Assembly (NCBI RefSeq): GCF_025215155.1
Contig: NZ_JALHAM010000121.1
From: Dryocola clanedunensis
GTDB lineage: Bacteria > Pseudomonadota > Gammaproteobacteria > Enterobacterales > Enterobacteriaceae
Direction: 5' to 3' (one strand)
Length of the DNA stretch: 64,000 nucleotides
Under the pieces are notes generated by a model. That model was not told where the DNA came from. It searched no databases and worked only from the letters and a program-made list of their open reading frames with translations. The translations under genes were made by a program, and so were the position numbers. Positions 42,993 to 51,737 of this stretch are shown in pieces (within the stretch, counting starts at the first letter, position 1; each line of letters opens with the position of its first letter).

Positions 42993-44250
42993 CTTTTCTC
43001 CCCGCTTCCAGCGCTTCCATTACGTGGGCCACCGTGTGGAACGATCCACACACCAGCACGGTGTCATCTGCCCCGGCAACGGCCATTGCTGCCTGCCAGG
43101 CTTCAGCCACGCTGTCATAGACTGCGCCAGCCTGAAGATGCTCCACCAGCTGTTCTGCGGTCGCGCCGCGTGGCCCTTCCAGTGGTGCACAATACCAGCT
43201 ATCGACCTGACCCGCCAAACACGCCAGCGTGCCCGCGATATCTTTATCGTGCAACATGCCGATTACCGCCAGTACATGCCCCTGTTTTGGCAGCTGTGTC
43301 AGACGCTCTGCCAGGTAAGCGGCTGCATGAGGGTTATGCGCAACGTCCAGAATCACACGTGGGGACTGGGAGATAATCTGGAAGCGACCCGGTAACGTGG
43401 CCTCTTTTAGCCCCTGGCGAATCGCCGTTTCGCTAACGTCCAGCCAGCTGGCCCGCAGGGCTGCAAGTGCGGTTGCCGCATTGGGCTGTGGCACCAGCGG
43501 CAACGGCAAATCAGTAAGTTCGCCCTTGCCGTCCTTAAAGCGCCAGCTTTCCGCTTCCACGCTATATGACCAGTCCACACCGCGACGCAGCAGCTGCGCC
43601 CCCTTATCCACCGCGACATCAGCAATACTTTGCGGCATATCCGGCTCACCAACAATGGCAGGTTTTTCGCCACGGAAGATGCCGGCCTTTTCGCGCCCAA
43701 TACTTTCACGGTCCGGCCCGAGCCAGTCGGTATGATCAAGCGCAATACTGGTCACTACGGCCACATCAGCATCAACAATATTGGTGGCATCCAGACGCCC
43801 GCCCAGACCAACTTCAAGGATCACCACGTCCACGTTTAGCTGTTTGAACAGCAACAGTGCCGACAGGGTGCTGTACTCGAAGTAAGTCAGAGACGTTTCG
43901 CCCCGCGCGGCCTCGATTTCGGCAAACGCCGCCGTGTGGTACGCCTCGTCCAGCTCTTCGTTCTGAATACGCACGCGCTCGGTATACCGCACCAGGTGAG
44001 GGGAGCTGTAAACGCCCACGCTGTATCCCGCCGCCATCAGCACCATTTCCAGCGTGCGGCAGGTGGTGCCTTTGCCGTTGGTCCCGGCTACGGTGAAGAT
44101 GGTGGGTGCTGGTTTCAGTACGTCGAGCGCCGCCGCCACTTTCTGAACGCGGGCAAGGCCCAGCTCAATGGCCGTAGAGTGGAGGTTTTCAAGATAGCAA
44201 AGCCACGTGGCCAGGGGCGACGTGGCTTGAGGAGTGTGATGTTTTTCCAT
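42982..44250 (-). CDS. folC: Dihydrofolate synthase / folylpolyglutamate synthase
   Basis: 422-residue bifunctional ligase adding glutamate to dihydropteroate and then to folates. Mur-ligase fold: P-loop VAGTNGKGTTCRTLE (about residues 50-64), YSSPHLVRYTERV, EVGLGGRLDATN (about 145) and SIALDHTDWLG. Start ATG 44250 (MEKHHTPQ) gives the E. coli length. An upstream in-frame start would add ten residues. 72 bases and a terminator separate it from accD. Confidence 0.97.
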   Translation of the reverse strand: MEKHHTPQATSPLATWLCYLENLHSTAIELGLARVQKVAAALDVLKPAPTIFTVAGTNGKGTTCRTLEMVLMAAGYSVGVYSSPHLVRYTERVRIQNEELDEAYHTAAFAEIEAARGETSLTYFEYSTLSALLLFKQLNVDVVILEVGLGGRLDATNIVDADVAVVTSIALDHTDWLGPDRESIGREKAGIFRGEKPAIVGEPDMPQSIADVAVDKGAQLLRRGVDWSYSVEAESWRFKDGKGELTDLPLPLVPQPNAATALAALRASWLDVSETAIRQGLKEATLPGRFQIISQSPRVILDVAHNPHAAAYLAERLTQLPKQGHVLAVIGMLHDKDIAGTLACLAGQVDSWYCAPLEGPRGATAEQLVEHLQAGAVYDSVAEAWQAAMAVAGADDTVLVCGSFHTVAHVMEALEAGRKGGE

Positions 44251-44281
44251 GATACCCGTTCTGTCCGCGGTTCGGTTCAAG

Positions 44282-44315
44282 AAAAAAGGCAGTTCCGCGA
44301 GCGGCCCTGCCTTTA
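44282..44315 (-). terminator. Terminator after accD
   Basis: AAAGGCAG / CTGCCTTT outer arms with a GCGGAA/TTCCGC-like inner stem. The minus strand continues with six T. It may be partial, since folC follows at once. Confidence 0.75.
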
Positions 44316-44322
44316 TTGACTA

Positions 44323-45243
44323 TCAGGCCTCTTGACCTTGTTCCGGCGCTGGCGGAACCACAATAGGTTCACGCGGCGCTTCCGGGTTTGGTGCCGGCAG
44401 ATTCATAAATTTAGCCAGCACGCGCGCCAGCTTCAGGCGCAGCTCCGGACGACGGACGATCATATCGATAGCGCCCTTTTCGATCAGGAATTCACTGCGC
44501 TGGAAGCCCGGCGGCAGTTTTTCACGCACGGTCTGCTCAATAACGCGAGGCCCGGCAAAGCCGATCAGCGCTTTTGGCTCGGCGATGTTCAGGTCACCCA
44601 GCATTGCAAAGCTTGCGGAGACGCCGCCCATGGTCGGGTCAGTCAGCACAGAGATGTACGGCAGACCGCGCTCCTGCATCTTCGCCAGCGCAGCGCTGGT
44701 TTTTGCCATCTGCATCAGCGACATCAGCGCTTCCTGCATACGTGCGCCGCCGGAGGCGGAGAAACAGATCATCGGGCAGTTATCTTCCAGCGCCTGTTCA
44801 ACGGCACGGACAAAACGCGCGCCGACCACAGAGCCCATAGAGCCGCCCATAAAAGCAAACTCGAAGGCTGCGGCGACCACTGGCATACCGTGCAGGGTAC
44901 CCTTCATGACCACCAGCGCGTCTTTCTCGCCGGTCTCTTTCTGGGCGCTTGCCAGACGATCTTTGTATTTTTTCGAGTCTTTGAACTTCAGCACGTCTTT
45001 CGGCTCAAGTTCGCTGCCCAGCTCCACCATCGAGTCTTCGTCTAACAGACTGTGCAGGCGCTCGCGCGCCGCCATACGCATGTGGTGATCGCACTTCGGG
45101 CAGACTTCCAGATTGCGTTCCAGCTCGGCGCGGTACAGGACCTGGCCGCAGCTGTCGCATTTCGTCCACACACCTTCAGGGATGCTCGCCTTACGGGTGG
45201 GGGTGATGTTATTACTCTTGAGAATTCGTTCAATCCAGCTCAT
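44323..45243 (-). CDS. accD: Acetyl-CoA carboxylase carboxyltransferase subunit beta
   Basis: 306-residue subunit of the carboxyltransferase that forms malonyl-CoA for fatty acid synthesis. N-terminal zinc ribbon CDSCG...CPKCDHH (Cys about 27, 30, 46, 49) followed by the crotonase fold with GSMGSVVGARFVRAVE and the oxyanion glycines of SASGGARMQEAL (about 164-175). In E. coli the AccA-AccD complex also binds accA and accD mRNA. The 137-base gap upstream holds its promoter. Confidence 0.98.
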   Translation of the reverse strand: MSWIERILKSNNITPTRKASIPEGVWTKCDSCGQVLYRAELERNLEVCPKCDHHMRMAARERLHSLLDEDSMVELGSELEPKDVLKFKDSKKYKDRLASAQKETGEKDALVVMKGTLHGMPVVAAAFEFAFMGGSMGSVVGARFVRAVEQALEDNCPMICFSASGGARMQEALMSLMQMAKTSAALAKMQERGLPYISVLTDPTMGGVSASFAMLGDLNIAEPKALIGFAGPRVIEQTVREKLPPGFQRSEFLIEKGAIDMIVRRPELRLKLARVLAKFMNLPAPNPEAPREPIVVPPAPEQGQEA

Positions 45244-45380
45244 TGATGACCTTTCTGCTTGAACCTGGTCGATGCCAGTTTTTCTGTGGCGCTAACGCTG
45301 CCCCAGACCATAAATGGTGCTCATTAAAACATAACGGCCCGCGACTTTGGACAAAAAAGTGGTCGAACCGCTTACCAGGA

Positions 45381-46040
45381 TTATTTTTGTAGCCGTGCGG
45401 CGGCGCGTTTGTGACGGATAATTTCGATGATGCCCGGCAAAACCGACAGCACGATAATCGCCACAATCAGCAACTTAAGGTTTTCCTGCACAATCGGCAA
45501 ATCGCCGAACAGGTAGCCCGCGTAGGTAAATAGCAGCACCCACAGCAGCGCTCCAACAACGTTATACATCGCAAAGTGGCGATAGGACATGTGTCCCATC
45601 CCCGCGACGAACGGTGCGAAGGTTCGCACAATTGGAACGAAGCGCGCGAGGATAATCGTTTTTCCGCCGTGACGCTCGTAAAAAGCGTGAGTTTTATCGA
45701 GATAGCTGCGGCGGAAGATCTTCGAGTCAGGGTTGCTGAACAGCTTTTCGCCAAACAGCCGACCAATAGTGTAGTTCACGGCGTCGCCAACAATGGCAGC
45801 AATCACCATTAACATCACCATCATATGGACATTCAGATCGTTGGTTGGCAGCGCGGCCAGCGCACCGGCAACAAACAGAAGCGAATCGCCCGGCAGGAAC
45901 GGCGTGACCACCAGCCCCGTTTCGCAGAACAGGATGAGGAAAAGTATCGCGTATACCCAGACGCCATACTCTGCGACCAGCTCAGCCAGATGCACATCAA
46001 TATGCAGAATAAAATCAATAATAAAGTGGATAAATTCCAT
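45381..46040 (-). CDS. dedA: DedA family membrane protein
   Basis: 219-residue inner-membrane protein of the DedA/VTT superfamily, now tied to lipid scrambling or flipping of undecaprenyl phosphate and to membrane homeostasis. The FLPGDSLLFVAGALA motif (about residues 48-62) and RFVPIVRTFAPFVAGMG (about 131-147), with conserved Arg and Pro, form the two re-entrant loops. 32 bases after truA. Confidence 0.96.
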   Translation of the reverse strand: MEFIHFIIDFILHIDVHLAELVAEYGVWVYAILFLILFCETGLVVTPFLPGDSLLFVAGALAALPTNDLNVHMMVMLMVIAAIVGDAVNYTIGRLFGEKLFSNPDSKIFRRSYLDKTHAFYERHGGKTIILARFVPIVRTFAPFVAGMGHMSYRHFAMYNVVGALLWVLLFTYAGYLFGDLPIVQENLKLLIVAIIVLSVLPGIIEIIRHKRAAARLQK

Positions 46041-46072
46041 CGTGACTTACCTTTACGACTGCTATGACTGCA

Positions 46073-46888
46073 TCAGTCCGCTAAAAACAGAGGCCCCATC
46101 CGGGGAGTAGGTAACGCAAAATGTTCTGGATAATCTACCGACACCAGGTATAGCCCTTCCGCTTTGCCGGTGGCCGCAGCGAGCTTACGATCTTTCGCCG
46201 CCAGTAGATCTGCCATCCAGTTTTCAGCCTGGTTACCGCAGCCGATCTCCATCAGACTGCCGACAATGTTACGCACCATATGATGCACAAAGGCGTTGGC
46301 CTTGATATCCACCACCACGTAAGAGCCATAGCGGGTGACGGTGATGTGCATCAGGTTGCGCCACGGAGTGCGTGACTGGCACTGCACCGCGCGGAACGAG
46401 GTAAAATCGTTCTCGCCCAGCAGGCACTGCGCAGCACGATGCATCAGGTCGGCGTCAAGGGGGTGATAAAAATGCGTCACCCCCTGCCCCATCACCGCCG
46501 GGCGCAGCCGCTCATTATAAATAACATAACGGTAGCGGCGCGCCGTGGCGCTGAATCGGGCGTGAAAATCGTCGGGCACAGCTTTAACCCAACGCACCGC
46601 GATGTCTCCAGGCAAATTCGCATTTACACCCAGCGTCCAGGCCGCATCTTTCCTGTCCATGGTCGTTTCGAAGTGCACAACCTGACCAGTAGCGTGTACG
46701 CCCGCATCGGTGCGTCCGGCGCAGAACACGTTGATCGGCTCGTTGGCGACTTTTGTCAGCGCCTTTTCCAGCTTCTCCTGCACGCTGCGCACTTCGTTCT
46801 GGCGCTGCCAGCCGTAATATTTACTGCCGTCGTACTCAATACCGAGCGCAATCTTGCGCTTCGGGCTTTCAACCAACTCGCCGGACAT
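46073..46888 (-). CDS. truA: tRNA pseudouridine(38-40) synthase
   Basis: 271-residue pseudouridine synthase for positions 38-40 of the tRNA anticodon arm. Catalytic Asp in CAGRTDAGVHATGQVVHF (Asp about residue 62). GIEYDGSKYYGWQRQ near the N-terminus and KANAFVHHMVRNIVG (about 195-209) are family marks. The start overlaps the usg stop as TAATG, so translation is probably coupled. Confidence 0.98.
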   Translation of the reverse strand: MSGELVESPKRKIALGIEYDGSKYYGWQRQNEVRSVQEKLEKALTKVANEPINVFCAGRTDAGVHATGQVVHFETTMDRKDAAWTLGVNANLPGDIAVRWVKAVPDDFHARFSATARRYRYVIYNERLRPAVMGQGVTHFYHPLDADLMHRAAQCLLGENDFTSFRAVQCQSRTPWRNLMHITVTRYGSYVVVDIKANAFVHHMVRNIVGSLMEIGCGNQAENWMADLLAAKDRKLAAATGKAEGLYLVSVDYPEHFALPTPRMGPLFLAD

Positions 46889-47901
46889 TAGTACATGTAC
46901 TCCTGCACTAATTTTTCAGCCGTTTTCACCGCCATCAGCGCGCCGCCAAAGCGAACGTTATCCGCAACGGACCAGAACTGGATCTGCTCAGGCATGCCGT
47001 AGTCGTTGTGTACGCAGCCAATGGAGAGATGCGCACTGCCGGAAGCATCGGAAACCTGAGTCGGATAGTCGCCCTCTTCGGACAGCTCCAGGTCAGCAAC
47101 CTGGCCAAACGCATCGCGTGCTTCTTCTGCGGCCAGCGGGCGCATGGCTTCAAAATTCACCATTTGCGCGTGCCCGTAGAAGATAGGGGCCTGCACGTAG
47201 CTGACGGAGATCGGCAGGTTCTCATCCTGAAGAATTTTGCGAACTTCATTCACCAGGCGGCGCTCTTCGCGAACGCTGCCTTCCGCATCCGGCACCAGCG
47301 GCAGCATGTTGAACGCCAGCTGGCGGCCAAACAGATCGTTCTCTTCGATTGGCAAACCGTTTAGCAGGCGCGCGCTCTGCCCCGCCAAAGCGTCAACGGC
47401 AACTTTTCCACGTGCGGAAGCGGCCAGCAAATTAGTCACCTGGATACGTGACAAACCACCCTGTTCGATCAGCGGTTTTAACGCTGTCAGCAGCTGGCTG
47501 GTCAGGCTGTCTGCAACCGCCACAAGATTACGATTACGGTATTCATCAAGCACGAACGGGTTCACGTCCGGCACCACCAGCGGCACATCAGGTTCGAGGG
47601 CGAACAGGCCGCTGGAATCAATCACCAGGCAGCCCGCGTTGGTTGCTTCATCAACAAACTGCGCGGAAGCTTCAGCGCCTGCGACGAAGAAGGCAAGCTG
47701 CACCTGAGTCCAGTCAAACTCGGCGACGTCCTGCACCATTACCGTTTTACCTTCAAAACGCAGATTTTCCCCGGCGCTTTCGCTACGGGCCAGGGCATAC
47801 AGCTCACCAACCGGGAACTGGCGTTCAGCGAGCAGCTCAAAAACAGCTGCGCCAACGGCACCCGTGGCACCTAAAACGGCAATATTCCAGCCTTCAGACA
47901 T
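46888..47901 (-). CDS. usg: Semialdehyde-dehydrogenase-like protein Usg
   Basis: 337-residue homologue of aspartate-semialdehyde dehydrogenase. The N-terminal NAD(P) motif AVLGATGAVGAAVFELL (about residues 8-24) is kept. At the position where true Asd enzymes have the catalytic NCST, this protein reads ADSLTSQLL (about 129-137), so the nucleophilic Cys is missing. The role is unknown, and an enzymatic dehydrogenase function is unlikely. It is co-transcribed between pdxB and truA, as in E. coli. Confidence 0.96.
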   Translation of the reverse strand: MSEGWNIAVLGATGAVGAAVFELLAERQFPVGELYALARSESAGENLRFEGKTVMVQDVAEFDWTQVQLAFFVAGAEASAQFVDEATNAGCLVIDSSGLFALEPDVPLVVPDVNPFVLDEYRNRNLVAVADSLTSQLLTALKPLIEQGGLSRIQVTNLLAASARGKVAVDALAGQSARLLNGLPIEENDLFGRQLAFNMLPLVPDAEGSVREERRLVNEVRKILQDENLPISVSYVQAPIFYGHAQMVNFEAMRPLAAEEARDAFGQVADLELSEEGDYPTQVSDASGSAHLSIGCVHNDYGMPEQIQFWSVADNVRFGGALMAVKTAEKLVQEYMY

Positions 47902-47970
47902 GTTGGTTTACTCCAGACTTATAAAACAGCATCCCACCGGGACTAAGGCCGGTGGAACAAAAGATAAGGG

Positions 47971-49107
47971 TTAGCGGGCGGTGTGGTAGACCGCGCTGAA
48001 GCCCAGTTTTTGCAGTGTTTGTGCCGCAGGCTCATCGTCACACTGGATAAAGAGCGACGACCATTCACGGCGTTCTAAATAGTTCTTCCGCAGCTTATCG
48101 AATTCACCCGGCACGGCCGAGACCTTGCGCAGCGGCGCATCATCGCGGCGCACATCATACACCAGATGAACCAGTCTTTTGAGCGTGACCTGATCGAGCG
48201 GGCCATGCAGCGTTATGCGGCCGAATTCTGGTGCCGGGAGCAGCGTATCCAGCGCGACCTGCTGCTGCTTGCCGATAAACTTGCTGAAGGCTTCAAACAC
48301 CTGAGTCGTGCCTCGAGCTTTACCTTCCAGCGTGTAGCCTGCGATATGCGGCGTACCGATATCCACGAGATTCAGCAGATCGACATTCAGTTCCGGCTCC
48401 GGCTCCCAGACGTCCAGCACCACGCTGAGATCCTGCCCGCTTTGCAGGCATTTCAGCAACGCCGCGTTATCCACCACCGGCCCACGGCAGGCGTTGATCA
48501 GGATGCTGCCTGGCTTAAGGCTGGCAATAAGCTGCTCATCCGCAAGATGCAGGGATTTGTAAGGGCCATCTTTAAACAGCGGGGTATGGAAGGTCAGCAC
48601 ATCGGCTTCGCGCACCAGCTCGTCCAGCGGCTGGAAATCACCTTCATCGCCACGCTCAGCGCGCGGCGGATCGCAAAGCAGCGTGCGCACGCCATAGGCT
48701 TCCAGGCGAGCCTGTAAACGAGAACCCACGTTGCCCACGCCCACAATGCCGACCGTGCGGTCAGCCAGGGCAAAACCGTCGCGCTCAGCGAGCATCAGCA
48801 GCGACGAGAAAACATACTCCACTACGGCAATGGCGTTACAGCCGGGTGCCGCAGAGAAAGCGATACCCGCGCGCTCAAGGTACGCATCATCAACATGATC
48901 CGTCCCCGCCGTGGCGGTACCCACAAATTTGACAGGTTTTCCGTCGAGCAAGTCAGCGTTCACTTTGGTGACGGAACGCACCATTAAAGCGTCAGCATCG
49001 GCCAGTTCAGAAACGGGAATGGGACGGCCCGGCACGGCGGTTACATCGCCCAGGCGACTAAACAATTCGCGGGCATAGGGCATATTTTCATCAACGAGAA
49101 TTTTCAC
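47971..49107 (-). CDS. pdxB: Erythronate-4-phosphate dehydrogenase
   Basis: 378-residue NAD-dependent D-2-hydroxyacid dehydrogenase of pyridoxal phosphate synthesis. Rossmann motif VGIVGVGNVGSRLQARL (about residues 117-133). The catalytic Arg, Glu and His lie in NACRGPVVDN and DIGTPHIAGYTLEGK, and the C-terminal dimerisation domain is typical of PdxB. Translation starts at GTG 49107 (MKILVDENMPYA) with AGG upstream. First gene of the pdxB-usg-truA-dedA line. Divergent from flk with 124 bases between. Confidence 0.97.
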   Translation of the reverse strand: MKILVDENMPYARELFSRLGDVTAVPGRPIPVSELADADALMVRSVTKVNADLLDGKPVKFVGTATAGTDHVDDAYLERAGIAFSAAPGCNAIAVVEYVFSSLLMLAERDGFALADRTVGIVGVGNVGSRLQARLEAYGVRTLLCDPPRAERGDEGDFQPLDELVREADVLTFHTPLFKDGPYKSLHLADEQLIASLKPGSILINACRGPVVDNAALLKCLQSGQDLSVVLDVWEPEPELNVDLLNLVDIGTPHIAGYTLEGKARGTTQVFEAFSKFIGKQQQVALDTLLPAPEFGRITLHGPLDQVTLKRLVHLVYDVRRDDAPLRKVSAVPGEFDKLRKNYLERREWSSLFIQCDDEPAAQTLQKLGFSAVYHTAR

Positions 49108-49231
49108 GTTCGCTACCTGTTTGTTAATCGTCGAGATTAAGCCCGATAGTGTGCCATAATCTGGCCTCCGGGCATAACGAACTACCTTGTAATGTTTTGT
49201 CGTTTTTCAGGTGAGATAAGGATCTAAAGCT

Positions 49232-50239
49232 ATGCAGCCTATTCAGGGAGCCACGCCGCGCCCTCCGGGGGAACCCGCCCCTGCGCCATCCGTTGCTGGT
49301 GAGCAACCGCTCTCTTCCGTGCAGCGTACCGTACTGGAACGCCTGATTACACGTATCGTGGCCCTCAGCCAGCAGCAGAGCGCTGAACTTTGGGCTGGCG
49401 TGAAGCACGATCTCGGCCTGAAGAACGAGGCCCCGCTGCTGTCGCGCCATTTTCCCGCGGCGGAACAAAACCTGAACCAGCGTCTGACCAGCGTGCAGAC
49501 AACGCATGCCACACGTCAGATAGTCCATGAACTGAGCGAACTCCTGCCGCAGGGCAATAACCGCCAGGCCGTCAGCGACTATATCCGCCAGCAGTTTGGC
49601 CAGACGGCGCTGAGTCAGCTCACACCGCAGCAGTTAAAAACCGTGCTCACGCTGCTGCAAAATAACCAGCTGGCGATTCCCCAGCCGCAGCAACGTCAGG
49701 CAACGGATCGTCCACTGCTGCCCGCCGAGCACAGCACGCTGAATCAGCAGGTCGCGAAGCTCACCGCTGCAACCGGCGAGTCCGGCAAGCAGATCTGGCA
49801 GTCGATGCTGGAGCTAAGCGGCGTGAAAAGCGGCGAGCTGATCCCGGCAAAGCACTTTACGCTGCTGACCACCTGGCTTCAGGCACGTATCTCACTGAGT
49901 CAGCATAGCTCACCTACTTTGCATACGATTCAGGCGGCGCTAAAACAGCCGCTGGAAGCAGACGAGTGGAAAGAGATGACCGACTATTCCCAGCAGCGTT
50001 TCCAGGCAACTCCGCAGGCGGTGCTGACCACCGCACAGGTGCAGGATATCCTCAACCAGGTCTTCCTGAAGCGCGCAGAGAAACAGCACGTTGGGTCAAT
50101 AGAGACCCGCGATATCCAGCCGATTTACAACCCGTTCATCGCGCCGTTTATTGAACCGTTTAAGGCTGTCTCAGCACGGCCAGGGCTGGCATTTATCGCG
50201 CTGATTATCGTGATGCTGCTGATTTGGATGGTGGTGTAG
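49232..50239 (+). CDS. flk: Flagella biosynthesis regulator Flk
   Basis: 335-residue inner-membrane protein. Most of it is a Gln-rich cytosolic domain, with a single C-terminal membrane anchor (about residues 315-335, LAFIALIIVMLLIWMVV). In Salmonella Flk stops premature secretion of FlgM and couples flagellar ring assembly to late gene expression. The start follows a spacer typical of the gene, and the N-terminus is Pro-rich. Position divergent from pdxB is as in E. coli and Salmonella. Confidence 0.94.
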   Translation: MQPIQGATPRPPGEPAPAPSVAGEQPLSSVQRTVLERLITRIVALSQQQSAELWAGVKHDLGLKNEAPLLSRHFPAAEQNLNQRLTSVQTTHATRQIVHELSELLPQGNNRQAVSDYIRQQFGQTALSQLTPQQLKTVLTLLQNNQLAIPQPQQRQATDRPLLPAEHSTLNQQVAKLTAATGESGKQIWQSMLELSGVKSGELIPAKHFTLLTTWLQARISLSQHSSPTLHTIQAALKQPLEADEWKEMTDYSQQRFQATPQAVLTTAQVQDILNQVFLKRAEKQHVGSIETRDIQPIYNPFIAPFIEPFKAVSARPGLAFIALIIVMLLIWMVV

Positions 50240-50251
50240 TTCGACTTCATT

Positions 50252-50327
50252 TGGTGGATGACACTGCGCTTATCCACCCTACGAACAGCCGTATCTGTCG
50301 GTCGGCTAAGCGCAGCGTCACCCGATA
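50252..50327. repeat. BIME between flk and yfcJ
   Basis: Two inverted REP-like units, GGTGGATGACACTGCGCTTA... and CGGTCGGCTAAGCGCAGCGT..., between convergent genes. Confidence 0.8.
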
Positions 50328-50331
50328 ACAG

Positions 50332-51513
50332 CTATCTGCGGAATGCGAGCAGCGTCACCACAATCCCCACTACCGCCGAAATCGCGCCTGCCAGGAACAC
50401 CGACGGATAACCCAGCGAGGTTGCCAGCAGGCCGGTCAGCGGCGCTGTCACCCCATATGATATATCCTGGAACGCGGCGTAGCCGCCCAGCGCCGTGCCG
50501 CGAACCTGGGCCGGCACTCGCTTAACCACCTCAACGCCCAGCGCCGGGAAGATTAGCGAACAGCCGCTGCCGGTTAGCGCCGCGCCCAGCAGCGCAACCC
50601 ACGCGACCGGTGCCTGCCACAGCAGCAGTAAACCAACCGTTTCAATGACCAGCGAAACCAGCGCCACCCGCACGCCGCCGAAGCGGTCAGGCATCCAGCC
50701 GAACAGCACGCGCATCAGCACAAACGCCCCGCCAAATGCGGTCAGCGTAAACCCTGCCCACGCCCATCCTTTTGAAACGAAGTAGAGCGAAACAAAAGTC
50801 CCGATTACAGCAAAGCCCACGCCCTGCAGCGCCAGCCCGAGTCCCGGCTTCCAGATAAGCCCAATCACCGTCAGCATCGACGGGCGTTCACCTTTATGCG
50901 CAGGCACGGCATGCACGCGTCCGTTGAACAGCCACCCAAGCAGCGGTAAAACGATGGTAGAGATGCCCAGCGCGATGAAGCCCCACTGGCTGTTGAGCAT
51001 CAGCCCCAGCGGCGCACCGACCGCCAGCGCGCCATAGATCGCCATGCCGTTCCACGACATCACCTTGCCGGAGCGTGACGGGCCCACCAGCCCCATCCCC
51101 CAGGTCAGCGTGCCGGTCAGCAGCTGACTTTCGCCAAAGCCGAGGATTAAACGCCCGACGACGAGTATCCCAAACTTGATGGTGTTATCCACCGGCAGCA
51201 GCGCCGCCAGTAAATAGGCCACGCCCGCCAACGCGCAGGCACACATGCCCTGTAGCGCGGTGCGTTTTGCGCCCTGCTGATCGGCCAGACGCCCCGCATA
51301 GCCTCGCGTCAGAACGGTTGCCAGAAACTGGATCCCCACGGCCACGCCAACCATCATATTGCCGTAACCCAGCTGGTGATGCACAAACAGCGGAATAACG
51401 GGCAGCGGCAGGCCGACGGTCAGATACGTCAGGAAAACGGCAAAGGCAATTTTGAACAGGGATTTATCCGCCGACTTCGGCTTCTTAAAATGAGAATCAA
51501 TCGTTGCAGACAT
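50332..51513 (-). CDS. yfcJ: MFS transporter YfcJ
   Basis: 393-residue major facilitator superfamily protein (YhhS/YfcJ subfamily) with twelve predicted membrane helices. The loop 2-3 motif is GYAGRLADQQGAKRT (about residues 71-85), and FGWMPDRFGGVRVAL in the second half is its repeat. Likely a drug or metabolite efflux pump by family. Substrate unproven. A clean TCTGAC-AG-GTCAGA palindrome upstream suggests a dedicated regulator. Start ATG 51513. Confidence 0.94.
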   Translation of the reverse strand: MSATIDSHFKKPKSADKSLFKIAFAVFLTYLTVGLPLPVIPLFVHHQLGYGNMMVGVAVGIQFLATVLTRGYAGRLADQQGAKRTALQGMCACALAGVAYLLAALLPVDNTIKFGILVVGRLILGFGESQLLTGTLTWGMGLVGPSRSGKVMSWNGMAIYGALAVGAPLGLMLNSQWGFIALGISTIVLPLLGWLFNGRVHAVPAHKGERPSMLTVIGLIWKPGLGLALQGVGFAVIGTFVSLYFVSKGWAWAGFTLTAFGGAFVLMRVLFGWMPDRFGGVRVALVSLVIETVGLLLLWQAPVAWVALLGAALTGSGCSLIFPALGVEVVKRVPAQVRGTALGGYAAFQDISYGVTAPLTGLLATSLGYPSVFLAGAISAVVGIVVTLLAFRR

Positions 51514-51566
51514 GCTGCTTACTCCATTGACAGCAGAGTAAGGCGGGGAATTCGCCGCGCCTCTCT

Positions 51567-51582
51567 ATCTGACAGGTCAGAT
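51567..51582. promoter_or_regulatory. Palindrome upstream of yfcJ
   Basis: ATCTGACAGGTCAGAT: arms of 7 bases around AG, 54 bases before the yfcJ start. This looks like an operator of a dimeric regulator (TetR/MarR/GntR size). The protein is unknown. Confidence 0.5.
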
Positions 51583-51615
51583 TAAAGGTGCGTTGGATGA
51601 CGTTAAACGCTTACG

Positions 51616-51634
51616 CATTATCATTTTGATAATG
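51616..51634. promoter_or_regulatory. CATTATCA-TTT-TGATAATG inverted repeat
   Basis: Perfect 8-base arms with a 3-base spacer, about 105 bases upstream of yfcJ. The ATTATC/GATAAT hexamers recall Fur boxes, but the arrangement differs. It may also be a plain hairpin. Confidence 0.4.
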
Positions 51635-51687
51635 TTGAGGTCGGCATAGTGCCTTTAATCCCCCGGCGCGTCAACTTGTGTAAAGGC

Positions 51688-51718
51688 AAAAAAAAACGGG
51701 GCGCCAGAGGCACCCCGC
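51688..51718 (-). terminator. Terminator after fabB
   Basis: CGGGG-C-GCC / GGC-A-CCCCG stem with loop AGA, followed on the minus strand by about ten T. Strong Rho-independent terminator. Confidence 0.92.
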
Positions 51719-51737
51719 TTACATGCTTAAGCGTTTG

